Made by a program: the position numbers and the translations under genes. DNA of 64,000 nt, taken from NCBI GenBank assembly GCA_964019135.1, contig OZ025260.1, positions 29,878,254 to 29,942,253 on the forward strand, given 5' to 3'. This document shows positions 1 to 11,160 of the stretch, in pieces (position 1 is the stretch's first letter; every line of letters begins with the position of its first letter). Origin of the DNA: Arenicola marina. Its lineage: Eukaryota; Annelida; Polychaeta; Arenicolidae. A model generated the notes under the pieces. That model did not search any database and had not been told where the DNA came from. It worked only from the letters and a program-made list of their open reading frames with translations.

Positions 1-268
1 AATTAAGTGTTTCACCAGACACAAAGCCTTCGGGTTGTGGGCTTTACCACCCACTAGGTTAAGAAAGAAGTCTAGCCAAAACAGCTGTGAACAGCATTAA
101 TGGAATTTGACTTTATGTGATAACCTTTGCTTCTCCATCCAGTCTGGAGGTGACATTCAAAGAATGACAGATGCAGTGGTCAGGTAGATAGTAAGTGCTA
201 TGATGTGTAGCTTTGACAACCAAGCCCCCTACACTAGGGTATTTAAAATATGTACCTTTTTGTCAAAG

Positions 269-429
269 ATATATGATGTGTAAAGCTCTGATATCAAACC
301 CACCACCAAGGTGAAGGTTTTGAATAGCAAAACACTTTTCTTATCAGGAGAAAGGGACTCAAAAAGTATTGTACTTTTCAACACCATTACCATGGTGGTG
401 GTTTTGATGTCAGAGCTATATATGATGTG
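269..429. mobile_element. short MITE-like inverted repeat
   Basis: Bases 284-313 and 388-417 are inverted copies of each other, matching at 26 of 30 positions, with a 74-bp loop. The 12-mer ATATATGATGTG lies just outside both arms (269-280 and 418-429), as expected of a target-site duplication, though three extra bases separate it from the left arm. Part of the same word also occurs at 199-209, which weakens that reading. There is no coding capacity. It could be a non-autonomous DNA transposon remnant or an incidental hairpin. Confidence 0.45.
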
Positions 430-503
430 ATGACTGATGTTTGGGGGTGGGGCAAGGTGGGAGTCATGTTCCTAGATCACGAAGAATAAATTTCTTTTTT
501 TTT

Positions 504-553
504 CCCAGGTCACAATGAATAAAAAAAAAAATTTTTCCCAGGTCACAATGAAT
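504..553. repeat. local 17-bp direct duplication
   Basis: CCCAGGTCACAATGAAT occurs at 504-520 and again at 537-553. Each copy is preceded by a T run, and the two are separated by an A-rich/T-rich linker. This looks like a slippage or microhomology-mediated duplication. Confidence 0.8.
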
Positions 554-902
554 TAAAAGCAGAACTCTCTGCATGCAATGGAAGGACGAATACACGATTG
601 ACGATTTCCAGATTCACCCTCCACCCCCCTAACTATAAGTTGTAGACAAGTTAGTCCTGCAAGCAAGCCGCTGTGGCTACCACCAACAGTTCCGCGACTG
701 GACCCATATCGGAGCAGACTACATTACATTACATCTATGGAACTATAGACAAGTGTGAGCAGCCAGGTCAGTGAGCGCATTTCTTTGGTACCCCGGGTGT
801 ATCCCTACGGTGGACCGAATATGCACATTACGCATCGGTTCATGGTCCGACACTTCTTTCACCCGGGTATGGATGCGTGCGCATGCATTCGGTATGCCGA
901 TG

Positions 903-947
903 TGCCCCGTTCTAAACAGCACGGGGCATTTGGGAGAAGATGGCGGC
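903..947 (+). promoter_or_regulatory. possible YY1-type motif beside a small hairpin
   Basis: AAGATGGCGGC at 937-947 matches the YY1/core-promoter consensus. Just upstream, 903-928 has 8-bp inverted arms (TGCCCCGT and ACGGGGCA). No convincing downstream gene supports a promoter, so this is a motif match only. Confidence 0.2.
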
Positions 948-1639
948 TAATTGAAATGTAATGAGAGTAGGTTGGTTCCAGTGCCTTAATGTGAACCGGA
1001 TGTGAACGGTGTGTGCATTTGAAGCCATTTCATTGGAAGGCATATCCCTATCGGCATACTCGGAAGTTTCCTGTCACGTGTTGCGGGCCCTGGGCGGGAT
1101 ACCGAACCTGGCCCAAAGAAATGCACCCAGTCGGGCCAGTGCCAGTGGGTGAGCAGGTGAGGCCGGGGGTGTGTCGGCCGGGCAACAACCATCTTACCGA
1201 GCACTGTCTCTCGCACACAAACTCTGAAACCGTCCATTCTGTTGTTATCTTGGTCGACAAACGCTGTCAAAGTAGATACGGCTGGCGATCGTTGCTCGGA
1301 TGTACATCTACATGCACTGTGTCATGTTTATGAACATCGGAAGTAGTTTAGTTTCACTCTTGACAGCCGCGGTAGCAACGTCACTAATGACCGAAAACAA
1401 CGTGTGCAACCGACATTCTGCTTACAAACGTTTGCGGCCGCTGCACGGCGCCACTGCATGTTTTCTGTCTTATATACGAGTCCGTTATGAAACACTGCCA
1501 CCACTTACCCCGCATTTACCTCTCTTTTGGTGAGGACACACCTCGAAGTACGAAATAGGTAACGCAGGAATACACAAGAAAGCCACACTTTCGCACGAGA
1601 TGCATCAGTTTGGCCAAGACAGACAAAGTGTATTCATAC

Positions 1640-1659
1640 ATTATTATTATTATTATTAT
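1640..1659. repeat. (ATT)n microsatellite
   Basis: Six to seven uninterrupted ATT trinucleotides are directly visible. Confidence 0.9.
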
Positions 1660-1747
1660 GTTATCAAGCAGGGCGCTTTAACCTCGGTAGGTAAAATGGC
1701 GACAATGGAAAGGGACAAGGTAGAGAGCCAGGCATGTGTCGATGGTT

Positions 1748-1768
1748 GGGGGGGGGGGGGGGAGGGGG
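1748..1768. repeat. poly-G run
   Basis: About 15 consecutive G, then A and a further G5. It is one of many such tracts in the window. Confidence 0.9.
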
Positions 1769-2463
1769 TAATTGGTCTTTGCAAAACAAGACGGAAAAAC
1801 AAAGAAAAAAGACAAGCCTCGGTTTTTGCAACATCTCTGGGGCACGGGTAGATACCCAATCTTTAAAGTGTCTTGGTTTTTCGTCAGTCCCTTCTGAAAA
1901 CATGTTTACTTTGTATCTGATTGCATTGACCACGTTAGGCCTACTGTTGTCTTTCCCATTATTTCTTTACTGACCTCGCGCAGTTGACCGATAGTAGACA
2001 CGTATTTACCTCGCTTTCAGAGGACTTTTTTTTTATCATAATGTAACATTTACTGAACTTAAACGGGCCATGGGTCCATAGCACAAATTTGTAAATTTTA
2101 TATATGTAGGCCTGTATATATTGTGCATTCATGTATGCATCAGCACAATGCGCTATGACGTTTGAACAAATAAAGACAAAAACAGTAACACTTCTCAGCA
2201 CCTCTAGATTGTTGTTGACATGAGGTTACGAAACTTTTTCCCTTCTACTATTCGAGTGACGAGATTCAGCCTCTCAATAGCTGAAAGGTGAGCGGTACAT
2301 CGTAGCCTGGATATGGTGTATCACCAACGCCTTGGCAAAACCAAACAACCCTGTAACCATGATGACAAAAAAAATCCTTATCTTTGTTGCCCGAGTTACT
2401 TTAGATAACGATGTGGATTTTATTCCTGATACTGACTAGTCTATAATTTTAACAAAAGAAAAA

Positions 2464-3142
2464 GACGACTTCGCTCTCCGCGTACTTCCAGAGGCGACCT
2501 CGCTATTTAATGATTGAGGTGATCTCGCTCTCAGCGGACTTAGCGATAGAGGTAACCTAGCTCTCGGAGGACTTAATGATAGAGGTGACCTCGCTCTCAG
2601 AGGACTTAGTGTTAGATGTGACCTCGTTCCCAGATGACTTAATGATAGAGGTGACCTCGCTCCCAGATGACTTAATGATAGAGGTGACCTCGCTCTCAGG
2701 TGACTTAATGATAGAGGTCACCTCGCTCTCAGGTGACTTATTGATAGAGGTGACCTCGCTCTTAGGGCACTTAATGATAGAGGTGACCTCGCTCTCAGGG
2801 GACTTAATGATAGAGGTGACCTCGCTCTCAGCGGAATGAATGACAAAGGTGACCTCGATCTCAGCGGACTTAATGATTGAGGTGACGTCGCTCTCAGCGG
2901 ACTTAACGATAGAGATGACCTCGATCTCAGCGGACTTAATGATAGAGGTGACCTCGCTCTCAGAGGACTTAATGGTTGAGGTGACCTCGATCTCAGCGAA
3001 CTTAATGATTGAGGTGACCTCGATCTCAGCGGACTTAATGATTGAGGTGACGTTGCTCTCAGCGGACTTAACGATAGAGATGACCTTGCTCTCAGAACAT
3101 CGAACGATAGAGGTCACCTCGCTCTCAGACGATCGAATAGTT
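2464..3142. repeat. 33-bp minisatellite array, about 20 copies
   Basis: A 33-bp unit is repeated head to tail about 20 times with roughly 5-20% divergence between copies; the first two copies and the last are degenerate. Most units contain GAGGTGACCTC or GAGGTCACCTC, an odd-centred palindrome that includes a GGTNACC (BstEII) site. Because 33 is a multiple of three, frames stay open on both strands: about 186 codons on the minus strand (2557-3117) and two adjoining frames on the plus strand. The peptides are monotonous 11-residue repeats of the MIEVTSLSGDL type. A repeat-bearing exon is possible but unsupported. Confidence 0.92.
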
Positions 3143-3356
3143 GATATCCAACATAGTTTCTCTCAAAGCCAGTCGTCAGCTAAGATTGCCACGCTACCAG
3201 ATATTCAATTCGAAGATTATATTTAGACACCACAGCTATGAAAACTGCCTAAAAGTAAATTTAATGACGACAATGAAGGTCCTGCTCACTAGAGGAGTGG
3301 GACTTTCATGTCGCCTTTTGTTGGCCGTAGACCGCCGTAGAAAGGCAAACTCTTCT

Positions 3357-3472
3357 GTCACCCTAGCAACAGTGCACGCGTACAGCACGCGCGCCAATTG
3401 TGTGACATAGTCACGTGGCTTTACATAGAGCGTAGAAGGGTCACGTGGACAAGTATGGCGGAGGGGCACGTG
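3357..3472 (+). promoter_or_regulatory. promoter-like cluster: X-box and three E-boxes
   Basis: GTCACCCTAGCAAC at 3357-3370 fits the RFX X-box consensus GTNRCC(N0-3)RGYAAC. It is followed within about 100 bp by three CACGTG E-boxes (3412-3417, 3442-3447, 3467-3472); a fourth lies at 3890-3895. The segment is CpG-rich. The density of sites suggests a promoter or enhancer, but the only frames downstream are low-complexity proline-rich ones, so any driven transcript is unknown. Confidence 0.35.
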
Positions 3473-4431
3473 CATGGCGGTGGCGGCGAGCCCTACCCCC
3501 CCCCCCCCACCCCCCTCTACCCACCCACACCCCCGGCGCACACCCGCGCCAAGCTCCCATGCCCCCTACCTACCCCCCTCCCCTTTCCCCCAGGCCCCAA
3601 GGGCTTCATAGACACCGCCAAAAAAGGAAGACACACCTGAACTGGCTTTCAATGTAAAACCATATACTCATTGCAAAACGTTTGTAAAAAGAGTGAAATA
3701 TTCATTTCAATGATGTGCTGCGACGAATAGTCTCGTTTTGCCGGTCGTCGCCATAGAAGGAAGTACAATTGGTCCCTAATGACTCACTGGCCTGTATTTA
3801 ATCAGGTTGACGGCCGCCACCCTTCACCATTGCAGCGCACCCACAAGGCATAAAGTATAAGAAGGCGGAGAAGACGACGTGGTGGCCGGCACGTGGCCAC
3901 TAGATTTACACAGCTCCACCTGGCGAGAGGAGATGTACGCGGACGCCCGTTTTACCGTATACCACGCGGATTGGCGGTCTGCGCGCGCCCACAGCGAGCC
4001 GCCTTACGCAAGGGCAGATTGGGATGCTGCTCAGCAGAGCACAATGTCCCTGTTTACCAACGGCGTCTGTGTACATTACGGGAACCTATGTAGTCTGTAT
4101 GGCTCAACACATCAATGGAAGCTTTGAGGATAAAGGCAAAGACCGATGGTGTTTTTTGGCATCCATTAATGATTGTTCTTGCGTGTTAGGCGAATTATTG
4201 TTTCAGCATAGCTCACGTGTGACTCACGCATGCCTAACATATGCTATAATAATCCATTTCGTGGGCTCTAACAAGAAATATGGACCTCCATAAATGCACA
4301 GATTAAATCCGTGCTAAACTTGTATTTCTGGTCCTAAAATTAGACCCCAGCGGCCCGAAGAGCAAATTATGCTGACGACAACGGAAGCACACTCTGACAC
4401 CCTCAGAATTTAATTCATGTAATAAATTTAA

Positions 4432-4575
4432 TTGTCTGCGCATACATATTAAGGATCAGAGGTTGATAACTTCGAGGGAAAGATCATTAATTCGACCCTC
4501 CTCTTTTGTCTGCGCATACATATTAAGGATCAGAGGTTGATAACTTCGAGGGAAAGATCATTCGACCCTCCTCTT
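4432..4575. repeat. tandem duplication of a ~72-bp segment
   Basis: 4432-4505 (74 bp) is repeated at once as 4506-4575 (70 bp). The copies are identical except that copy 1 has four extra bases (TTAA) near its 3' part. Such identity implies a recent event. Confidence 0.92.
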
Positions 4576-5162
4576 ATTGCCGCTTCGCCTTTCTTGTCAT
4601 TCCACCGTTTTACGCGGGGGAGGGGAGGGGTCTACTTTTTATGTAAGGGTGGGTCACTAAATTGGTGGCGGTCTCATTCTAGGGTAGCATGAGTAGAAGC
4701 GCTGCCATCCGGTGATTAAACAGGCGTTGAGAAAACTACACATTAGTAGAACAAACACATTCCGTGTAACACATGCACAGGACAGCCATTGCAATTCAAT
4801 ATGTCAGTGGTCTCGCCGATCGTTAGCGCTAATCGAGGCTCGTGTGAACCTACCAGTAAATGTTAATGGCCCAGTCCATCTCACTGTGTACCCCAATTTA
4901 TGACCAGAATCGATGAACATAATTAATCTAATCATGATTTTGTTGTTGTGGGTTTCCCGAAGGGTGATCTAGCATGAACTATAATGTGCTTCCTCAAAAT
5001 CTGAACTGCTTTTGAATAGACACATTGTTCTAGCCAAGTCTCGATATCTCAGTTGTTTGTAGATTAATACATGCCATGCTGCCTATAGTTTAATCTCCAT
5101 ACGAGAAAATTAAAACGAAGGGTCGTCCTGTTCGGCTGTTGTCGGTTTTGCTCCCGCCGGGT

Positions 5163-5285
5163 TAGCTTAGCGGCCGGTATTTGGGTTCGAATTCTGCCGG
5201 TGTAAAACTACCCCATGCCTCTCTAGTGATCTTAGGTTCGAATTCCTCAGGTGCAAAACTACCCTAGGCCTCCTTAGTAAGCTTA
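5163..5285 (+). mobile_element. tRNA-derived SINE-like remnant
   Basis: TAGCTTAGCGG at 5163-5173 resembles an RNA polymerase III A-box, and GGTTCGAATTC at 5184-5194 resembles a B-box. Their spacing of about 10 bp is far shorter than in a real tRNA, so the anticodon arm would be missing. The B-box segment and its 3' flank are then repeated with a 51-bp period: a second GGTTCGAATTC is at 5235-5245, and both copies are followed by GTGYAAAACTACCC. This fits a decayed, partly duplicated SINE head rather than a functional tRNA gene. Confidence 0.4.
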
Positions 5286-5687
5286 GGCGTCATTAGTGCC
5301 CTTTACGCCTCCTTGGCGACTCAAGGTACATTATTAGCTAGCAACTAGTCTCTATTTTTGTGTCTGAAATAAAAATATTTTTGTTAAATTTTCTGCCTGA
5401 TGACGCCATACAAGAAAGGAAACAAAGCATTGGAAACAGGTTCTTTTATTTAGTGAACACTGTGTGTATTGGTATTTAAACAAAAGAGACTCGTTATCAC
5501 GTTATCACTTTCATTTATAAAAGATTGAAGAGGGTGTAAACCGTTGCATGAGCAGCTTTAACGATGGGATAATACAGTAGTACACACAGCGTAACCAGTG
5601 TTCGAGATTCATCTGACTACGGCTGAACGGACAGACCTGGGTGCTACTCCCAGCGGACAGGTGTTACCACCTACCAGGCGAGCGGTT

Positions 5688-5757
5688 GGGTGGGAAGGGG
5701 GGGGGGGGGAGGGGGGCGGGGAGCGGGGGGAGGGGGGCGGGGGGCGGGGCAGGGGGC
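5688..5757. repeat. G-rich quadruplex-prone tract
   Basis: About 70 bp consisting almost only of G runs of 3-13 separated by single A or C. Several four-run combinations could form G-quadruplexes on the plus strand. Confidence 0.85.
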
Positions 5758-6742
5758 GACATGCCGGCCTGCCGCGGGGGTATGACTGACAGGCCACAGG
5801 CCACGCCCACTGCATGTTGAGCCGCCGCCCTCCCTCTCTGCATGCCCACTGATGTCTCCTCCAGTTTCACTCTGTTTGGTAACAGTGATTAGGACTTTGT
5901 TGAAGTGGAAGTGATAAATGGAGTAGAACCGGACGCTTATTTCGTTATTCAGTTTCCATCGGAACTCGATAAATGGATTTAGGCAGTCCGACTTTGACAG
6001 CGCAATGATTTATTATGCATAAATGCGAGAAGGTATCAAAGTAACCTGCCAGATATGCGTGTCTCAGACGGGCTTGTGACCTTCTGGCGTACCTTAATGA
6101 CCGGTTACAGAATATCCAGATACTAACACAATGTTAGGAGAAGGCTTAGGGATCGATCACTGCCGCGGATTTACAGATATAGATGTGTAATGTTTTATTT
6201 TAATGTCTTTTGTTTCTCGTCAGCGCGCCGACACGGAAATTTTCTCTTTCTGGCTTCAAGGTTTAATTGTGGAGGAGTCAGGAATGAGAGGTTCATGCCG
6301 CCACCTCTTCCCCCATATACAACAGTAAAATAGTCAAACATAATAAAATGAAATATTTTAAGAAGTTACAATTGCAAAACTAAATAATGAACTAATGAAT
6401 TATTTTAGTATAAGCAAATCAAATAGTCAAAGATAAACAAATATATATAACTTATAGTCAAATGTTTAACAATTAAAATATTCAAAAAAGAAGAATAATG
6501 AAGCATAGTATTTACTGAAATCTAGTATATCTAACAATGAATAAGTACTCCTGTAATATACACCTATTCTCTTTGTGAGACTCTCAATAAAAGGAAACGC
6601 GTCCGCTAAGCGACCGCTATAAACGAACCATCTGTTCAGAAATACCCTGCGATGGTCCCTTTAGCGAGACATCCAATCGCTGTAATTGGATTGACAACAC
6701 CTCACTCAACCACTAAACCCACGTCAACGCAGCGCCCCTAGG

Positions 6743-6773
6743 TATATAAGCTTACAGGACTGACAACATTTCA
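6743..6773 (+). promoter_or_regulatory. possible TATA-type core promoter
   Basis: TATATAAG at 6743-6750 lies just 3' of a GC-rich element (AGCGCCCC) and about 23-28 bp 5' of an initiator-like TCA (6771-6773). An inverted CCAAT (ATTGG) lies some 60 bp upstream. No gene is recognised downstream, so this is only a candidate. Confidence 0.25.
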
Positions 6774-7595
6774 TCGCGCTCTGTTATTATCTTTTAGTTT
6801 TTCTTGTCCCCCTCCCTTCCCGTGGGAGACCCCCAAGGCCCTGCCCTCCGCCCCACCCATCTGACAAGGTCGTTTCAAACACTTAATATCGTTGCCTCCC
6901 GCGGACGGATTGCCTCACCAATCAGTCGCCAACTTAACGCCGAAATACGGTCCGCAATTGCAGCTGGTTTCCCTTTCCGGTCCCGTAGTGGAGGCTTTTG
7001 TAACAGAATCATTTAATCATTAGATATCAAAGCGTCTGTTAATGTGCCCGGGGGTGTGGAGAGTGGCAGCGTCGGGCAGGACTGGCTGCATCAGCTCTCT
7101 CTGGTGGGCCACCCACCCACAACAGTCAGCCAACTGACCACAAACTGTACGGAAGTTGTGAAGCGACAAAGAAAGACAACAGATTGACCAAGGGAAGCGC
7201 TGACAAAAGACGCGGCGACGGGAGGAGGGGTGAGGAGGGAGGTTCCGTGGTGGTTGTGGCGAGGGCCATGGGACTGATGTGGGATGGAAAGGGACCCCCG
7301 GGCAACTCATGAGGACAATGATTCAGCTACTTGCCGGTAGGGGGCCGTACGGAGTGACTCATCAATTATCGCCCACCGCAGACTGGTGGGTGTTTCAGGC
7401 AAACCGTGAACCGTCTTCTCCAAGCTGAGAAAGCGGAAGCCTTCCGTCACGCTCCGACGCATTCATAATCCCTTCGTAAGTTACGCACGAACAGTGCATT
7501 TTCGTCTTAGCCTCGACAGCTCGTTGCGGTGGTGCTCATTATAAAAATATCATCTTCAACACAATTTTAGCACTTCCTTAAGTGATGATTATGAA

Positions 7596-7769
7596 TACGT
7601 TAGGCTGTTTGAATTACTGAATAAACCGTTCACCCAGTGACGTACGTCTCCATCGCGCGTGCTGCTATTGACAACAATAGCGCCAATGAACATGCGGCGA
7701 ACGTCAACTCACCAATTACAGCTTCACTCACTCGAAGGAAGCTTGTATATTTCTTCTCCTTAACACAAG
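7596..7769 (+). repeat. dispersed direct repeat, copy 1
   Basis: This 174-bp segment recurs at 8387-8690 with about 80% identity outside an insertion in copy 2. It contains CCAAT-like motifs in both orientations and a short GTGACGTAC element. A frame crossing it (7637-8047) is not conserved in copy 2, which argues against coding. Confidence 0.75.
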
Positions 7770-8386
7770 CAGGCTATAACCCTATAGTGGTAGATCTCAG
7801 GGGAGGGGAATTTAGGAGTCCCTTGACCCTGGCCCGGACCGCTATGTTAGGCTTCCCGCCAATTGTCCCATTAAGATCCGTGGTTACGTCACGCCGCGGT
7901 GCGGGAGACCCACGCACTACCATTTGTCGTCTGCTTTGGCCTCCGGGACAGACACCTGTCTGCGACTTGGCGGGAACCGTCGTGGGCACTGCTCGTTTCG
8001 ATAGCCGCGGGGCCAGGTGTCAAACAGAAGCCAGGGGGTCCCCGTAATTAGATATATTTCATCATCTCGCTGGGGCCAGTACCTCACCGTTCATGTAATG
8101 CCGTGCCGCAAGTTTCGTGCGATGCATTGCGACCCCTGTCACGTATGTTACACAAGGACTTCTCCCTGTAATAGCTGTATCTATATTACGCACGCGTATA
8201 GTTCATGTCACACCGTCCGTTTTCACATTTTCCGTTACACTTTAATGGGTACCCATCACAGTCCTATTGACCGGTGTCTGTCGTCTTAGGGCCACCGCCC
8301 AAGGCGCTCTATAGCCGTGCGAAGACACCCCACGCTCACTTACCCCCATGCAGGACCTGGTTCTGATAGAGACACGGCGACCATAT
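7770..8386. other. gene-free spacer between the two repeat copies
   Basis: About 620 bp of moderately GC-rich sequence with no recognisable exon, RNA gene or transposon terminus. Confidence 0.5.
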
Positions 8387-8690
8387 TACGTTAGGCTGTT
8401 TGAATTACTGAATGAACCGTTCAACCAGTGACATCACTATCGTGCGTGCTGCTATTGGCAACCATAAGAGTGACAACGGAGAGCGTCAACTCACCAATCA
8501 CAGCTTCACTCATTCAGAGGAAGCTGGGTCCGTGTATGTATCTGCCATTGATTTTCCATTGCAAATGGGAAATAGAAAAAGAAAAATGTTCATTTTCCTT
8601 TTCCGGTTTCAAATAGGTAATGGATTAAAAGTAGACTACATCTTTCCTTTACTCATTTCCCAGCTGGTATATTTCTTCTCCTGAACACAA
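8387..8690 (+). repeat. dispersed direct repeat, copy 2 (interrupted)
   Basis: Same element as 7596-7769, in the same orientation about 790 bp downstream. It is split by a 134-bp insertion at 8528-8661; removing that restores collinearity with copy 1 (AAGCTGG joins TATATTTCTTC). Confidence 0.75.
8528..8661. mobile_element. 134-bp insertion with 6-bp target duplication
   Basis: Absent from copy 1 of the surrounding repeat. AGCTGG occurs on both sides (8522-8527 and 8662-8667), as expected of a target-site duplication. The insert lacks clear terminal inverted repeats but has an imperfect A/T-rich hairpin at about 8575-8603. It is probably a very short non-autonomous mobile sequence of unknown class. 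Confidence 0.5.
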
Positions 8691-9458
8691 ACAAATGTGA
8701 GGCACTCTCAAGACGTCGTGTGTACACTGAAGTACATACACTATATGACCTTGATAGAAGGGGAATACGACATAAAATGCTGCCTTGGCCGAAAACTAAT
8801 TACGTCATGACGTCAAGGCCAGCTTCGGGGTAAATTAACTCGTTACATGATTCATATAATAAAGCCATGGAAGAGTAAAATATTGAAGCAATCCGGGTGG
8901 TTATGCAAAATATATGGCTCGTAGTTAAGAACGTGTGTGGCACGTTTTAGTCACGAAATCTGAACAAACTCGGGCATCAATTTGAAGGGTAAAACCCGAA
9001 ATTTTCTCGCCAAGTGACGTTGATGCAGGTTCCGGTTTAATTGTTGATGACGCTAAAGATAGGCAGGTGAACTGTTTATCTAAATATTCAGATAAAAATG
9101 ACATTTTTGAGAAACGGGGTGACTTGATGCTGTTCGATGTGTTGATATCATAGTAACTGGAATAGTGTTTTAACCTGCGATGCTGGGTTTCGGAGTTTTA
9201 AACAAAAGAAATAGTATGCCTATGACTGCCCGTCGCATGCGTATGGCGCATCACCTTTTCAAACGGGAACCTAAATTTAGGTCACGAAACGTCAAAAGAT
9301 CGCCGCTGACTATTTCTTAATGTTTTTACGCCTCATATCGGATAATGGTAAATTATTCTAAAAGTGCTCCTGAATCAAATTAACGGACCTAGGAGCTGGA
9401 CCTGGTTCACTGATATGCACTTCCATACACAAATTACATAAATTGTCGCCTAGATTTG
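8691..9458. other. gene-free stretch
   Basis: About 770 bp of AT-rich unique sequence; no exon, RNA gene or repeat recognised. Confidence 0.5.
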
Positions 9459-9506
9459 CAGTGGCGGACCAAGAGGGGAAGCACCCGACCCCCCCCCCCC
9501 ACCCCC
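9459..9506 (+). mobile_element. transposon-end-like motif with C-tract
   Basis: CAGTGGCGGACCAAG begins at 9459 and is followed by a G/A-rich then poly-C stretch. A near-identical start recurs at 9713, and an inverted version ends at 11431. The recurrence suggests the terminus of a dispersed repeat family; I cannot assign a superfamily. Confidence 0.35.
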
Positions 9507-11160
9507 CACAACAAAGGGATTTTGAGAAAAGTTAAAGTTAGCTTTTTTTAATTACCCTTTTTGAGAAAGTATTACCGCTTGTCCATGTAAATTCAAACAT
9601 TCCGAGGTGTGGATCGTGTCGTAAAAATATTAGTCGTTCTTAATCCACCCCCAACCATAAATATGTTTCAACCAAGATAATGCTTACAGTATGTAGACCC
9701 CATAGTGATCTACAGTGGCAGATCAAGGGGAGGGGAGATTGGGTGTCCAGCCCCCTCCCCCTTCCCCCTTCCCCACCACCACCACACCCCCTGCTCCCAG
9801 TATACTACGAGATCCAGCATATGGTTATGAAAGTCGGTCCGGAACTATCTGTTACGTCAGGCGTAGGGTACGCCACGTAGAGGCTGTCATGCTCCCTTGT
9901 TTTGGAGCGAGGATGTCATTTTTAATGCAAAATGACACCATCTTAAGTGCCCCCCCCCCCCCACCCCCGCCCCCCTTCTCCTTGTTTATGCGGGACCCCC
10001 CTATTTCACTACCTACCCAAAGTAGACCCCACCAGCTCACCCATTTTACAACATCCTAGAACATATTCCATCTTTCTATAATGCAATGCTGTGAGCATCA
10101 ATCTCAGCATGGTCATTGCACAGTTATATTAGTTATGAGGTTCATGTCATTACCTTGTTAGCGGTCGATGAGAGCAGCTTTCCAAGCGAAAATTATCACC
10201 TTTTTGCGGTATGAATTAACAGGAGTTAATTGAGATGTCGCCCTCCCCATGCCTGGCCATATTAATGAGATTCGCAAACACCAATTCACAACACCGTCCG
10301 ATGCTATCCGGGCGCTAGGCAGCTTTAATTGTGTTTGCCATCAGATCCAAATCACCACACTATATCACTTATGAAATTGCCAAATATAAATATCGCTGTA
10401 AAGTTGCTAATGTGCAAATTTCAGCCTATAGGTGTAAAAACGACAAACGAACGGTCGTTCCCCTTGACAACAGGCCTGCAGATTACATATTACATCGGCC
10501 CCCGCCTTGCTCCCTATCTTCCTCCCCCTCCACCCCCTCCACCCCCCCCCCCCCGCGACACCTCTCTGGTGTAGTCGCGCATGGCAATTACCAGGGCAAC
10601 TGATGGCCTGCGGTATGTATGATGTCTCAAAGGTTAACTGTCTTCCGATAACGTCGATACCAACGAAATGTCAGGCATCGGAAAAAATCCATTCCCCATA
10701 AATAATGAATATGTGTTATAGAAGGACTGAGGCAAAAAGGTGAGAACATGTATTAAAGCTTTATATCAGAGCTAATACGGTGATCTAGTGTAGCTGCTGA
10801 TTCAACCTGCATCATCGCAGTGTACATAAGGACATGATTTATGAAGTGTTCGGTCATACCTCTCGAAAAGCCAGTTTTCCGATAGTACATAGGTCATAGC
10901 AGTGCCGCGTGCTGCGGGCGATAATAGCATAACTTTAAACGCCCGAAGCCTAGTGATATGACATGTTCCACATATCGCTTTCCATTGGTTGACCTGTCAG
11001 AACGTAATGTATGATGTTTTAACGACCAGGAAGCAGCAATGCAAAGCGTACAACCTTTTTTTTATCCAGGAAATAGTATTGACATATGGGCTTAGGCCTA
11101 GAGCTATACTTGGAACGCATAAGCTATGTTTTAGGCCGTGTTGCAAATTTGAATTTGAAA
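9507..11160. other. gene-free stretch with C-tracts
   Basis: No credible exon. C-rich runs at about 9756-9790, 9950-9976 and 10520-10554 create proline-rich artefact frames. The remainder is unique AT-rich sequence. Confidence 0.5.
9713..9795 (+). mobile_element. second transposon-end-like motif
   Basis: CAGTGGCAGATCAAGGGGAG starts at 9713 and is followed by a C-rich tract, closely paralleling 9459-9506. It is probably another copy of the same family end. Confidence 0.35.

Larger units (their letters stand above)
1..2463. other. gene-free stretch
   Basis: No frame here looks like a conserved protein; the longest are under 110 codons, overlap on both strands and have unstructured composition. 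The stretch holds a small inverted repeat near 0.3 kb, a local duplication near 0.5 kb, an ATT microsatellite and a poly-G run near 1.7 kb, each listed separately. An unannotated UTR or small exon cannot be excluded without transcript data. Confidence 0.6.
3143..7595. other. gene-free stretch with repeat remnants
   Basis: No recognisable protein-coding exon. Short proline- or glycine-rich frames around 3.4-3.65 kb and 5.6-5.87 kb come from C- and G-runs. The part from about 6.3 to 6.55 kb is AT-rich and featureless. Specific items (promoter-like cluster at 3.4 kb, tandem duplication at 4.4 kb, SINE-like unit at 5.2 kb, TATA-like box at 6.7 kb) are listed separately. Confidence 0.6.

Noticed and set aside
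3398..3657. Proline-rich short proteins
   Set aside because: They arise from poly-C sequence read in two overlapping frames. No conserved feature.
5163..5246. Functional tRNA gene
   Set aside because: A-box and B-box are only about 10 bp apart, leaving no room for D, anticodon and variable arms. No acceptor pairing found.
7637..8047. 136-codon frame as a gene
   Set aside because: Its first third lies in a dispersed repeat and is not preserved in the second copy. No recognisable domain.
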